Assembly (NCBI GenBank): GCA_009760855.2
Contig: WPIO01000020.1
Coordinates: 5,093,501-5,157,500, forward strand
Source of the DNA: Cristatella mucedo
Lineage: Eukaryota > Bryozoa > Phylactolaemata > Cristatellidae
DNA length: 64,000 nt
Direction: 5' to 3'
A program made the position numbers and the translations under genes. This document shows, one piece after another, positions 35,258 through 43,866 of the stretch; position 1 is the first letter of the stretch; each line of letters opens with the position of its first letter. Under the pieces are notes generated by a model. It saw only the letters and a list, made by a program, of their open reading frames with translations. It did no database searches and was not told where the DNA came from.

Positions 35258-35608
35258 TTACAGCTGCTTGCAGGAGGCGCGCTTTCGCGACCAGCCGGCA
35301 ACATTGCCGAGCTCACGTCCACAGCCACCGTTTTTCTGACCTCGGCCGCCGTCGCTCCATCCGATGTCGGCCGCAGCTTCTCCGACATGCGAAGCTGCTT
35401 CTCCGGCCTGCACAGCCTCTCCAATCTTCACAGTCTCTCTGTCCCGAGCTGACTCCCTGTGCTGCACAGACCCTCCAGCTTGTGCAGACTCTTCGGTCTG
35501 AACTGTCTCTGCAGCCAGCACAGCCTCTCCTTCCTGGACAGTCTCGCCGTCCTGTGCATACTCTTCAGTTTGCACACACTCTCCGGCCTGCACCGCATCA
35601 CGGCCCAC
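35258..35608 (-). CDS. Hypothetical hexapeptide-repeat frame
   Basis: 116 codons starting at an ATG. Roughly residues 5-70 are eleven hexapeptides of the type V-Q-x-x-E-[ST/A] (VQAGEC, VQTEEY, AQDGET, VQEGEA and others), followed by a Gly/Arg-rich tail. The units are acidic and hydrophilic, with no signal peptide or membrane segment. They reflect an 18 bp DNA minisatellite, so the frame could be open simply because the period is a multiple of three; the plus strand is also open (35242-35772). There is no copy in duplicon 2 to test conservation. Confidence 0.3.
   Translation of the reverse strand: MGRDAVQAGECVQTEEYAQDGETVQEGEAVLAAETVQTEESAQAGGSVQHRESARDRETVKIGEAVQAGEAASHVGEAAADIGWSDGGRGQKNGGCGRELGNVAGWSRKRASCKQL
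35404..35604. repeat. 18 bp minisatellite, about eleven units
   Basis: Units such as GCCTGCACAGCCTCTCCA, with 3-7 differences between neighbours, in a GC-rich setting. The positions best conserved between units include those coding Gln and Glu in the minus-strand frame. Confidence 0.85.
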
Positions 35609-35999
35609 CGGCTGGTCTCAGTCCAACGTCACCTTTATGGCTTGTGCTCCATCGCAGGCCAATGCCTCTGTCTGGTACCAGCCCACATGCAATCGAATTA
35701 CGTCCCCTTCAGTGCAACTCCAGCTCCAACATGGCCTCTTCGGTAGGGATGTGTGAGTTTTTAAATCGCTAGTCCAGTTTAATTGCAGAACCATGAATGT
35801 TCGTACGTAGGCTATGGGAGCTGGGACACAAGTAAATTACACTTCCGAAGGGTTGTCCAACTCGTAAACACTTACCCATTAGATTTGTATAAGCCAGGGT
35901 GCATACAAATGAGCAAAACCTTTTTCAAAATTGTCTGTACAGCTTTAAGTGCTACTTTTTAGCTTAGGGTTTAGGATGCTGCTCCATTGCATACTGGGA

Positions 36000-37905
36000 A
36001 GGTGGCCCCTCTCATTGTTTTTACTCTGCAAGTGCACAGAATCGTCGTAATGTATCATTATTTCTTAGCAATAATAATAATATATTGGGTAAAGCATCGT
36101 CAGAGAACTCAATTCTTTCTAAGAGCTTTACAATTGCTGCAAAGGAAGCAAGGTCAAATGCTCAGCGGTTGCATGCTCAACCTAACCAACAGGAATACTT
36201 TAGGTGCATAAGCTAATTCCAGCCTGCATAATGCCACCTTTTCCTGTTGCCCATGTGGTATGTGCTACATTTGCACACTGCTATACCCAGCTGCTGCACA
36301 TCCTGTGATGTCCTCATTGAACCAGGCATCGATCAGCTGTTTCCAGTAAGTAGGGTCTGTGCTTTTTCTGGGCCACAAGGGCAGTACTAGTAGACAAAGG
36401 GGCCGTAAAAGCCGAGCTGGGCAGTCATCTGCTACTTTGCAGTGATCCTTGCTGCAGCTCCCTAAGAGCCTCATGGGAATAGACATTAGCTACAGCCTGC
36501 TACCATGTCTGTGCAGCGGCATATAACTTCTTTTTAAGGACAATTTACTTAACGATGTGGGCTTCTCTTTGAAATTTCGAAGCAGTGCACAATACTCGGC
36601 TGTGGTAGCACACTCTAAGAGGCATGTGGAGATAATGAATCGGCCTCCAGACACTGCTAGGTGTCCTAGCTATACTGTATACAACTTCAGGGTAAGCAAT
36701 GACTTTTTTTGATAACGGTTAAAGCTCAACTGCAAAGAAGTAGCAGTAGTCCAATGATATGCCAGGCCTTAGCTGCTGCACACTGATCTGGCTCAGACTT
36801 GGGCATGTACAAGTAATGTTCTGCTTGTAAACAGCTGCTGGATGTATCATTCAGAAAGGCCCAGTGAAAAGCTGTGGCTAATGGAGCAGTCATGTGCTCA
36901 GCCGTGGTCCTGAAGGGGGCCTGAGTGGGAGATGTGGTTTGCAGTTGTCTGGTCGTATCACTGGGCTTGCCAGCACACTGCCAGTGCAGGCAGACCTGCA
37001 GTGCCTGTAGCCACCCCAGGGTCTGACAGCTGTATCTGTGGCCTAGGGACTGGCCTGTGGTCAGCTGAGGTCTGGCTGTTGCAGTGTATCCACAGGCCGG
37101 CTTTGTCCTCCTGTCTACTCACTGAATGAGATGTGGTTGGCAGGGAGTGTTCTAGGAAGAACACTGATGAAGGGAGTCACGGGCTTGAATGAGGGAGTCG
37201 AGAGGGAGAAGGGGTCGAAAGGAGCCGTGCACCGTTGGGCTCCGTGCGTTGGAATACACTGTTGGTGCTGGGCATTGGATGGCTTTCTACAGTGCTGACA
37301 AGAACAAACTACTGTAGAGAGGCTGTGAGGGGCGTCGTGCTTATCTTAACTCCATGAGTAGATGAATAGACTGGTGGTGTCGGTCATCGACTGGCTTTTC
37401 ATGCTGCTGTGTGCAACTGCACCCAAACTACAGTCTCCACAGCCTCGATAGAGCTGCACACACAGTGGTGGTGCTGTGCCTTGCTTGCCTTGGCCTAATT
37501 TTAGAGCGAACAAGAGCTGTTCGGCTGCTGGCTAGAACACCTTTGTTCAGGAGCAGTGAACCAGAGAGAAGCTCCAGTGTGGTTAGAGAACAAGAGCTTA
37601 AGAGCAAGCCAGGAAACTCTGAGGCTGGTGATGGAGATTCGGCCTTTAGAATTGGTCTGACACCCGTGGGAGCTGCTCATTGAAGTTGGCTGACCTGTCA
37701 ATCTCAAACATCATCTGTGTAAAAAGAATCACCTGGAACCCTTTCTGCATTCAAGCAGGACAGAGGAGCCCTTCTAGTGGTCTAGGGACAATACTATTTC
37801 CTTACCGTTATAGGCCACGGTGTCGGGCCCAATACCACTAGGCTCTTGTGCCATTGTCTCAGCTAGATATTTAACAGTCAAGCGAAGCAAACTCTTGGTG
37901 TTTTG
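36000..37905. repeat. Block H, duplicon copy 1
   Basis: Homologous to 59.21-61.10 kb at roughly 80-85% by eye. It begins with a minus-strand L2 tail present in both copies. A minus-strand frame at 36265-36486 ends in PTYWKQLIDAWFNED...GYSSVQM. In copy 2 the counterpart reads similarly but has a stop, so it is not a conserved gene. Confidence 0.8.
36064..36190 (-). mobile_element. L2 LINE tail, minus strand
   Basis: Reverse complement gives 'ctttgcagcaattgtaaagc', a decayed stem-loop ('agaattgagttctct') and an ATT tail. The same insertion is at 59270-59400, so it preceded the segmental duplication. Confidence 0.75.
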
Positions 37906-38231
37906 TTCAGCTAGGCACTTCGGCTTTGTCTGACACGTTTCTCTGAAAGCCAAGGAGGAGGGCGGGCTTTTTTCCGGCGATTGACAGGACAGGATGAGAC
38001 AGCTCTATGACGATTCGGTGGACTTCACCGAATACGGTCGTATCGCAGCCGAGCTAGCATTATGCGTTTCTTTTGTGTCGTGTCTGTGGCGCTCGAACGT
38101 GGTTTCGGCATAAAGATTTGCCGGTGCGAGCTAAACGTAGTTGTATGGCGTGAGATATTCGGCTGGTTCGGGCTCATCTGTCCCTTTGGGCCGTTCCCCA
38201 TAGAGACGCAGGGAGTCTAAGTGTTGAAACG

Positions 38232-39152
38232 TTTTATACTCTGCCCCTTGCTGATGTGATTGCCAAGCACAATCTAGGCTTTCACTTCTATGCGGATGAC
38301 ACTCAGTTGTACCTTTGCTTTGATCCCTCCCAGCCTTCGAGCACCTCAAATTCTCTAAACTCACTTGCTGCATGCATTGATGACATCCGCACATGGATGG
38401 CAGCAAATTTTCTAAAACTTAACGATGACAAAACTAAGTTACTAGTTATGGGCAAACCTAGTGTGATTCAGAGATTGGAAAGGTTGTCCCTCAAATTTGG
38501 CTCGGCCTGCATATCTCCTTATGAATCAGCTCGAAATCTAGGTGTCATATTCCAAAGCGACCTCTCGTTAGACGACCATATCAGCTCCACAGTCAAATCT
38601 GCATATTTTCAGCTTCATAACATTGCTAAAATTCGGGCTTGTTTAGATATGGATACCAGGTCCAAGTTGGTCCATGCATTCGTGACATTCCGTCTCGACT
38701 TCTGCAACTCACTGCTTACAGGCCTACCAGCATGTGTGATCAGGCGATTGCAGCTGGTGCAAAACTCTGCAGCTAGGCTTGTCTGTCGTGAGCTTCGCAG
38801 TTGCCACATTACTCCTCTTCTCGTTGACCTGCACTGGCTACCAGTCAAGCAACGGATTGACTTCAAGGTTTCGTCGCTCACTTGTAGGTCTCTTCAATCT
38901 ATGGCTCCAGCCAATCTCTCCGACATGCTCCCCCATCAGGCCAAAAATCGTACCACCCGCTTCTAGGAAACCAACAGTCTAGAAACACCTAGTACAAACC
39001 TTAAATCCTTTGGAGACCATGCATTTAGTTCGTATGCTCCCAAAGCCTGGAACTTCCTCCCGACCTGTGTCAGAACATCCCCTGCCCTGACCACGTTTAA
39101 AAGGATCTTAAAAACACACCTATGTAGGACAGCATTTAGTGGGTCCATGTGA
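38232..39152 (+). pseudogene. L2-clade LINE ORF2, C-terminal reverse transcriptase fragment
   Basis: The family protein is a non-LTR reverse transcriptase acting on its own RNA at a nicked target. The catalytic box FYADDTQLY is encoded just after the fragment's start. It is followed by LKLNDDKTKLLVMG (motif D and onward), ESARNLGVIFQSDLS, CNSLLTGLP, LQLVQNSAARLV and LHWLPVKQRI, all standard for the L2/CR1 branch. One in-frame TAG at 38964-38966 splits the frame. After it the same frame continues with LKSFGDHAFSSYAPKAWNFL and ends at 39150-39152. The endonuclease and N-terminal reverse transcriptase are missing. Nearly intact, so comparatively young, but not functional. Confidence 0.9.
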
Positions 39153-39311
39153 TACGTCCTTCACATGCTTATGCGTGCTGACACTGTGCATGCTGCCACT
39201 AGCCACATGTGCATGCTGACCCTGCACATGTCACCCCTAACCATGCTATTCATTTTGTTTGTTTTTCAAGCTTGATTTTACTTACCATTCAAGTGCATTA
39301 CCCTTTGCAGC

Positions 39312-39362
39312 AAATGTACAGTGCCTAGAAAGAGATTAAGTTGTCTTAGGGCGCTTTATCAA
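39312..39362 (+). other. Conserved L2 terminal stem-loop
   Basis: The L2 3' end folds on paper as an outer stem (about AGTGCC/GGGCGCT here, AAGCGCC/GGGCGCTT in the consensus) enclosing AGAGA-TTAAGT-TCTCT-like arms. In studied L2-clade LINEs a 3' stem-loop is the recognition site of the reverse transcriptase. Confidence 0.7.
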
Positions 39363-39469
39363 GTACATTCCTATTATTCTTACATTATTATTGAGACGTG
39401 TTTCCTCCTTAATAGTGCTGGAGGTGGCGAATGTGGGATAATCCTGCCGTTAAGGTAGAAGCCGAGCCC

Positions 39470-39700
39470 TAGTTCTCCAGTCAGGGTCGATGCTCCGGTT
39501 CGGGCTCTGCCTACTTGGGTCATTCCCCACTATAAGTGTAAGTAGTCCAAGTGTGGATACGTGTTTCCTCAGCAAGCGTATTTGGTGTAGTGTGTATGGT
39601 ATTCCTGTCGTTGAGGTCGAAATGGAGCCAAAGTTCGCCAGTCAGGGTCTAGGCTCAGGTTCCGGCTTCTCATCTAATTCATGTGGTTACCCACAACGGA
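39470..39700. repeat. Short ~155 bp repeats before the E units
   Basis: Two adjacent copies of 'ccagtcagggtc-atgctccggttcgggctct...ccccacta...gacttagg'. Related copies lie at 38.15-38.22 kb and 61.12-61.21 kb. Confidence 0.65.
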
Positions 39701-40450
39701 CTTAGGTGGCCTAAGAACTGGGGGTATACTCCCTCCACAAGAGTGCCAGTGCTAGTGAGAGCTTCTAATTAGTGTGGAGACTAAACTGAGTTAGACGAGA
39801 AGGGACTGTGTTTGCTTGAGAATAACGCTCAGTAAAACCCCCCAATTTGCTTGTTTCGCATTCCAATTCATGCCACGGAATGGCTAGGCCCTTTAATAAC
39901 GACAAGTCGGTCAGCTCAGGAAACGCTCGTTTTGTGGCAGCCTGCTTATTGCCCACAGAAGCACACCTAACGACATTAGGCAGTAGGTTAGGCAGCTAGG
40001 TAACAGCAGGTTAAGCCTATTCCCCCCTGAGCATTCGGGATTACAGTAGTGATGGAGCTGCAGCCAGGACAATTCAGCCTAAGCCTAAGAGCTGCCGGGT
40101 ATATATTCCATCCGGAACAGTGCCTGTGCGAATAAGAGTGTGTAAGGAGAGTGGAAATAAAACTAAGCTTACCACACAGCGACTTTGTATGCTTGCGAAT
40201 ATAGCTCATTAAAATCATCAATTTCTTTGTCTTGCTTTCCAAGTCATGCTGCAGATTCACGAAGTTCTTTAGTAACGATAAGTAGGTCAGCTCAAGAAAC
40301 ACTCGTTTTGTGGCAGCCAGCTTTCTGTCCACAGAGTCACACCAAACGGCAGTAGGCGATAAGTTACATCGCTAGGTAAGCAGCAGGTTAAGCCTACCCC
40401 CCCCCCCAGCCATCGGCATTACAGTAGTGACTGAGCTGCAGCCTGACAAT
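39700..40450. repeat. E repeat, two tandem units (~370 bp each)
   Basis: E1 is ~39.70-40.07 and E2 ~40.08-40.45. Each includes 'aactcatgccac' and 'aagtaggtcagctcaagaaacgctcgttttgtggcagcc', a poly-C stretch and 'ggcattacagtagtgatggagctgcagcctgacaattcagcc'. On the minus strand both encode similar peptides (AATKRAFPELTDLSLLK and AATKRVFLELTYLSLLK). Copy 2 has one E unit. Confidence 0.8.
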
Positions 40451-40469
40451 TCAGCCGACCTATGCCTGC

Positions 40470-40800
40470 CTAATCAATGTGGGTGAGTCAGACAGCTTAC
40501 CACCCTGCATCCTCTGCTACCTGGTCAACAAGCCAGCCTCTCACAGATTGGTCCTGCTTGACCTGGAGTGATTGATTGCCAAGAATCAGCTGTGCTCATT
40601 GGTCAATTTAAACTGAACCTCCACCAATTGGTTGCAGCTTAACCGACCGTTACAGAGACTACATATGGACAAAGGAAACCTCACTAGCTGCACTGGTCAC
40701 TCTGCTCCTGCCTACTGAAGTAAACAGCTACACAGACATACGTCCGAGGGGAGGGAATCCGTATTTTGATTCCCTCCCCTCGGCTTACTAAAGCAGAGGC
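40470..40800 (+). promoter_or_regulatory. Conserved promoter-like block with hairpin
   Basis: This ~330 bp is ~95% identical to 61.60-61.92 kb, including an exact stretch of more than 100 bp, whereas flanking duplicon sequence is ~80-88%. It contains three CCAAT/ATTGG boxes (about 40547, 40598, 40624) and a TATA-like 'ctacatatgg' near 40660, then a perfect hairpin (40744-40783). Order and spacing fit an RNA polymerase II promoter. No coding sequence follows directly. Confidence 0.5.
40744..40783. other. Perfect 16 bp hairpin, 8 nt loop (copy 1)
   Basis: Arms CCGAGGGGAGGGAATC and its exact complement, loop CGTATTTT. The second copy at 61872-61911 has identical arms. Confidence 0.9.
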
Positions 40801-41409
40801 AGCAATGATGTGGGTGATGTGACTTTGAAGGCCTTGGAGCTGCTCATAAGATTCAGGTCAGTATGCTGCAACTACTGTGTGGCTCTTATACTGCATGGTG
40901 CCAATCAACTCCCGGCATCCTGATTGCTGCATTATTTATTCATTTACCTTACCTCGTCTCTTGCATGAGCCCCGAAGCATGCCAAGAGGCAAGCACTGTG
41001 CTTACTTGTGTAGGTAAACCAAAACCGTTGCCCAACGATATTCCAAATCACCCCCATGCTTTTAGTCTAAATTGGGCACTGCTAGAGGTTCATTGACACA
41101 TCTCTGTAGAGATCTTTTATTAAAAAAGATACCGAGTATCGTTGCTATCGTCTTACAGTGGTAATGCTTCATGCATCATAAAAGGTAATGCCTCCACACT
41201 ACCAACAACTCAGACGTCATGATGCATTGACGCAGCCAAAAGAATGAGAACGCTGGTCAATGAGCTGGGCTGAACCACCTCCCAACCCTCAGCAGTCTCT
41301 ATTCATCGTGGAGCCGTCATTACCACTAGCTCTAATGCCATTACAGGTGAGCTAATCATGTAGAGTCGGCCAGCTCAGCTCACATTGCATACAAGCTGCT
41401 CGGCAGTCC

Positions 41410-41697
41410 TTGGCCGTGTCGTTTTCTTATGAGGGAGGTAGAGGAAATCAGCTCGATTCTCTTGATCTGCTCGATGCTTGCTGTGACTGTCGTAGGCATG
41501 ATTACTCTCGAAGGAAAGTCGCCGAAGGCATCGTCACGGCTTGGCCTTACTGGGACGCACAGGATCAGCCGGCTATTGAACTGCTAGGGAATGCTGTCAG
41601 CCGACTTGAGCTAGTCCAGAAGCACTGGACAGCAATTGCAGCCATGCAGTTGCTGTTTTCCTGTCACTTAGAGTCAAGCTTCATACATTTGACTTGA
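41410..41697 (+). CDS. Hypothetical frame in block F2
   Basis: 95 codons with Cys/Arg-rich CCDCRRHDYSRRKVAEGIV and the segment AIELLGNAVSRLELVQKH. The copy at 62.55-62.83 kb keeps the second segment with mostly silent differences (AIELLRNAVSRLELVQKH). However, a 5 bp difference between the two segments (near 62655-62665) puts them in different frames there. No family recognised. It may be a once-coding exon. Confidence 0.25.
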   Translation: MAVSFSYEGGRGNQLDSLDLLDACCDCRRHDYSRRKVAEGIVTAWPYWDAQDQPAIELLGNAVSRLELVQKHWTAIAAMQLLFSCHLESSFIHLT

Positions 41698-41940
41698 AAA
41701 CTCTATTTGTAACTGCTTCATGTCACTATGTGCATGCTGTTGTAGCTGCTCACCGATCGCCTGCTTTGTAGTTGCGCTGTATATACAAAACTGCTTACGA
41801 GCCAATCTCCTCTGGCCCCACCCTTACCGAGTGCCATACAGCCATTGACGTAGGTAGCTTGTAGAGCTTGTAGCTTGTATAGTTAATGCATGCATAGATT
41901 TTATATAGACTTCGCTTAAGCATGCATCTATTATCTAGCT
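41560..41940. repeat. Block F, copy F2
   Basis: Related to F1 and F3 through 'ggctattgaactgctaggg' and 'gcttacgagccaatctcctctggccccacc-ttaccgagtgccatacagccattgacg'. Much closer to F4 (62.69 kb), its duplicon partner. Confidence 0.7.
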
Positions 41941-41981
41941 GTACTTGTATCAGTCATTTGTTATCTGGATCCTGGCTCATG

Positions 41982-41987
41982 AATAAA
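41982..41987 (+). terminator. Polyadenylation signal AATAAA (copy 1)
   Basis: AATAAA followed ~25 bp later by TG-rich 'gcttgagttgtgttt', the usual arrangement of a cleavage/polyadenylation site. It lies ~1.3 kb after the promoter-like block, and the pair is conserved in copy 2. Confidence 0.45.
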
Positions 41988-42205
41988 GTTGCTGAATCAA
42001 ATGATGCTTGAGTTGTGTTTCGTCATTGTCTGAACAGGGAACAGTGGCAGGTACAAAATTGGCTTCCACAGCGATCCACTGCCATAATCAGACATGTAAA
42101 TTCGTTACAAGGCTTTATTCTATAAGTCCAACGAGCCAAGCTAGCATCAGCAAGCCTGTAAAATAGCTTATGTCTATTGCTGTCTCCCACAGTCTATTTC
42201 TACAT

Positions 42206-42224
42206 TATATTTAATTATATATAT

Positions 42225-42257
<33 letters not shown>

Positions 42258-42259
42258 TA
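42206..42259. repeat. AT microsatellite
   Basis: Imperfect TA/ATA tract. The counterpart in copy 2 (63.31-63.36 kb) is short and degenerate. Confidence 0.9.
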
Positions 42260-42799
42260 TGTAGTCTGTATTCAATTTATTCACTTTTTAAGCCGGTCTA
42301 TAGACATCAGCCTGCTAGTCCAAAATCCTAGTGTTTGCCTTCACAGGAGCAACCCGGCTCGACCTGACTGACATTGCTAATGCTCAGTGCTCTGAGAGTT
42401 TGCATTGATCATGCAGGCATCGCTTGTAGAAGCCATCACCAGTGCTTCCTGAGGAGCAGAGAGCTGGGGCTATTTTTGCACCTTAGGCACCTGGGAACAC
42501 AGTCGTTGAGCCCACTGTGTGAGGGCACATTCTGCATAAGCTCCACCCATAAGCATTCTTAAGCCTGTTTTCTGCTCAGAGACAGATGGCACCTACATTA
42601 TTACCAGGTATGCAAGGAATTGTATTTTTTGTGGATAGGCTTTACCTAAATATGCCGATAACTGTATCAGCAAGGGAGTGTAAGTGCGAGGCTGTATGTG
42701 CCCTTTACATAATTTTGACTAAATAATGGGAAGTTGCAAGTAGGCCATTTCAAGATTCCTATCGATTACTTGCAACGTAACACAGATAATGTAACCAGT

Positions 42800-43866
42800 G
42801 AGTACTACTTTTCAGGATCAGGATGGTACTCAGCTATATTGATCATTCAAACCGTCAGAATGTGCTTCAGCAACTAACGAACTGATTGCTTGCCTTTTTA
42901 AAATTCTTTCCTGGTATGGGAAAAATGTCTTGACACTAAATAACGATAAAACCAAACTGCTGCTCTTAGGACACCCTAAGCCGGGATTGAAAGGCTTTTC
43001 TTTTCAAATTGGGGTTGCTATTGTGCCACCATCACCATGAGCTCGGAATTTAGGTATTGTTTTTGACAGCTGCGAAGATTTACTTTGAGAGCTTCATTCA
43101 GAAGACTGCTTTTGTAGCTAGGCATCACGACTGATCCCCATCTAAGAGTAGGAGCTGTCCTCTGCAGTGGCCTGCAAAAAATAAACTGACTTCTAAGTTC
43201 TGTCTCGGCTTGATCGTTTTATATCCCTTTCAGATGGGCTACCAAAAAGAGCATCTAGGCCATGCAGCTGGCTGTGAATGTAGCTGCAAGGCTAATTTTC
43301 AAGACCCAGAGATTGAACCGCATGTCTGCTTTGCTAAAAGAGCAAAGGTGGCTGCCTATTGATACACAGATACAGAGCCAAGTTCTTATGTTGACCCACA
43401 AGGCCCACCACTGCTTGGCCTTCCATACCTAGATCAACTGCTGTTGACAGTTTCAACCTCCTCATGCCCTCACGTTATCTATGGGTAATACATTTTCTGT
43501 TTCATTATTTCCATTAAAGACAGTTGGCGACAGATGATTTGGCCCTGCTGGTCCAAGACTGTAGAACTTACTTCCAGAATCATGGTGCAACGACAGCTAC
43601 TATCCCACTGCTGACCCTGTCTCACTTTTAAGGCTACCCTGAGCAGCTACTTCAATGCTACTCACTACCTTAACTGCTCTCCTGACTCAGCAATCCTTTC
43701 CAATTTCTCTTTGTTAGATGAGATGATTTCTGTTAACTATCAAATGCATTCCGAAAGGAGCTTATGCTGTGAATGTGCTGTAAGAAAATCTTCTGCCTAA
43801 CACCCACGTAGTCTGTATGGCTTTGTGGAGTTACAGACAGAGATACATTAAATTGCATTACATCAC
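42800..43866 (+). mobile_element. LINE-B, 5'-truncated, degraded (copy 1)
   Basis: Non-LTR retrotransposon fragment on the CR1/L2/Rex1 side. From 42818 it encodes DGTQLY (decayed catalytic box), then WYGKNVLTLNNDKTKLLLLG, then ARNLGIVFDS. Further on come the thumb-like AVNVAARLIFKTQ and KEQRWLPID. The C-terminal peptide ATHYLNCSPDSA leads to the CATTA tail. Several stops and frameshifts. The same insertion begins at about 63.89 kb in copy 2, where the box reads DWDDTQLY. Confidence 0.85.

Larger units (their letters stand above)
38228..39385 (+). mobile_element. L2-type LINE, 5'-truncated, best-preserved copy
   Basis: Carries the C-terminal half of the reverse transcriptase and everything to the ATT tail. 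It is absent from the matching place in duplicon copy 2 (about 61.10 kb), so it inserted after the duplication. Left flank 'gttgaaacg' and right flank 'gagacgtgtttcc' suggest a short target duplication (GAAACG/GAGACG). The terminal stem-loop is at about 39315-39362. Confidence 0.9.

Noticed and set aside
35404-35604. CRISPR-like array
   Set aside because: The units are contiguous 18 bp repeats with no unique spacers, in a eukaryotic setting.
37411-37683. 90-codon plus-strand frame in block H
   Set aside because: The counterpart in duplicon 2 (about 60.63-60.88 kb) is not open in the same way, and no domain is visible.
40744-40783. Rho-independent terminator
   Set aside because: The sequence is eukaryotic and the stem is not followed by a T run.
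40470-40800. Solo LTR of a retrovirus-like element
   Set aside because: CCAAT/TATA-like order followed by '...aaca' or 'agca' and 'gtggcagca' is suggestive. However, I found no matching second LTR, no convincing terminal TG...CA pair with target duplication, and no element genes, so I left it as promoter-like.
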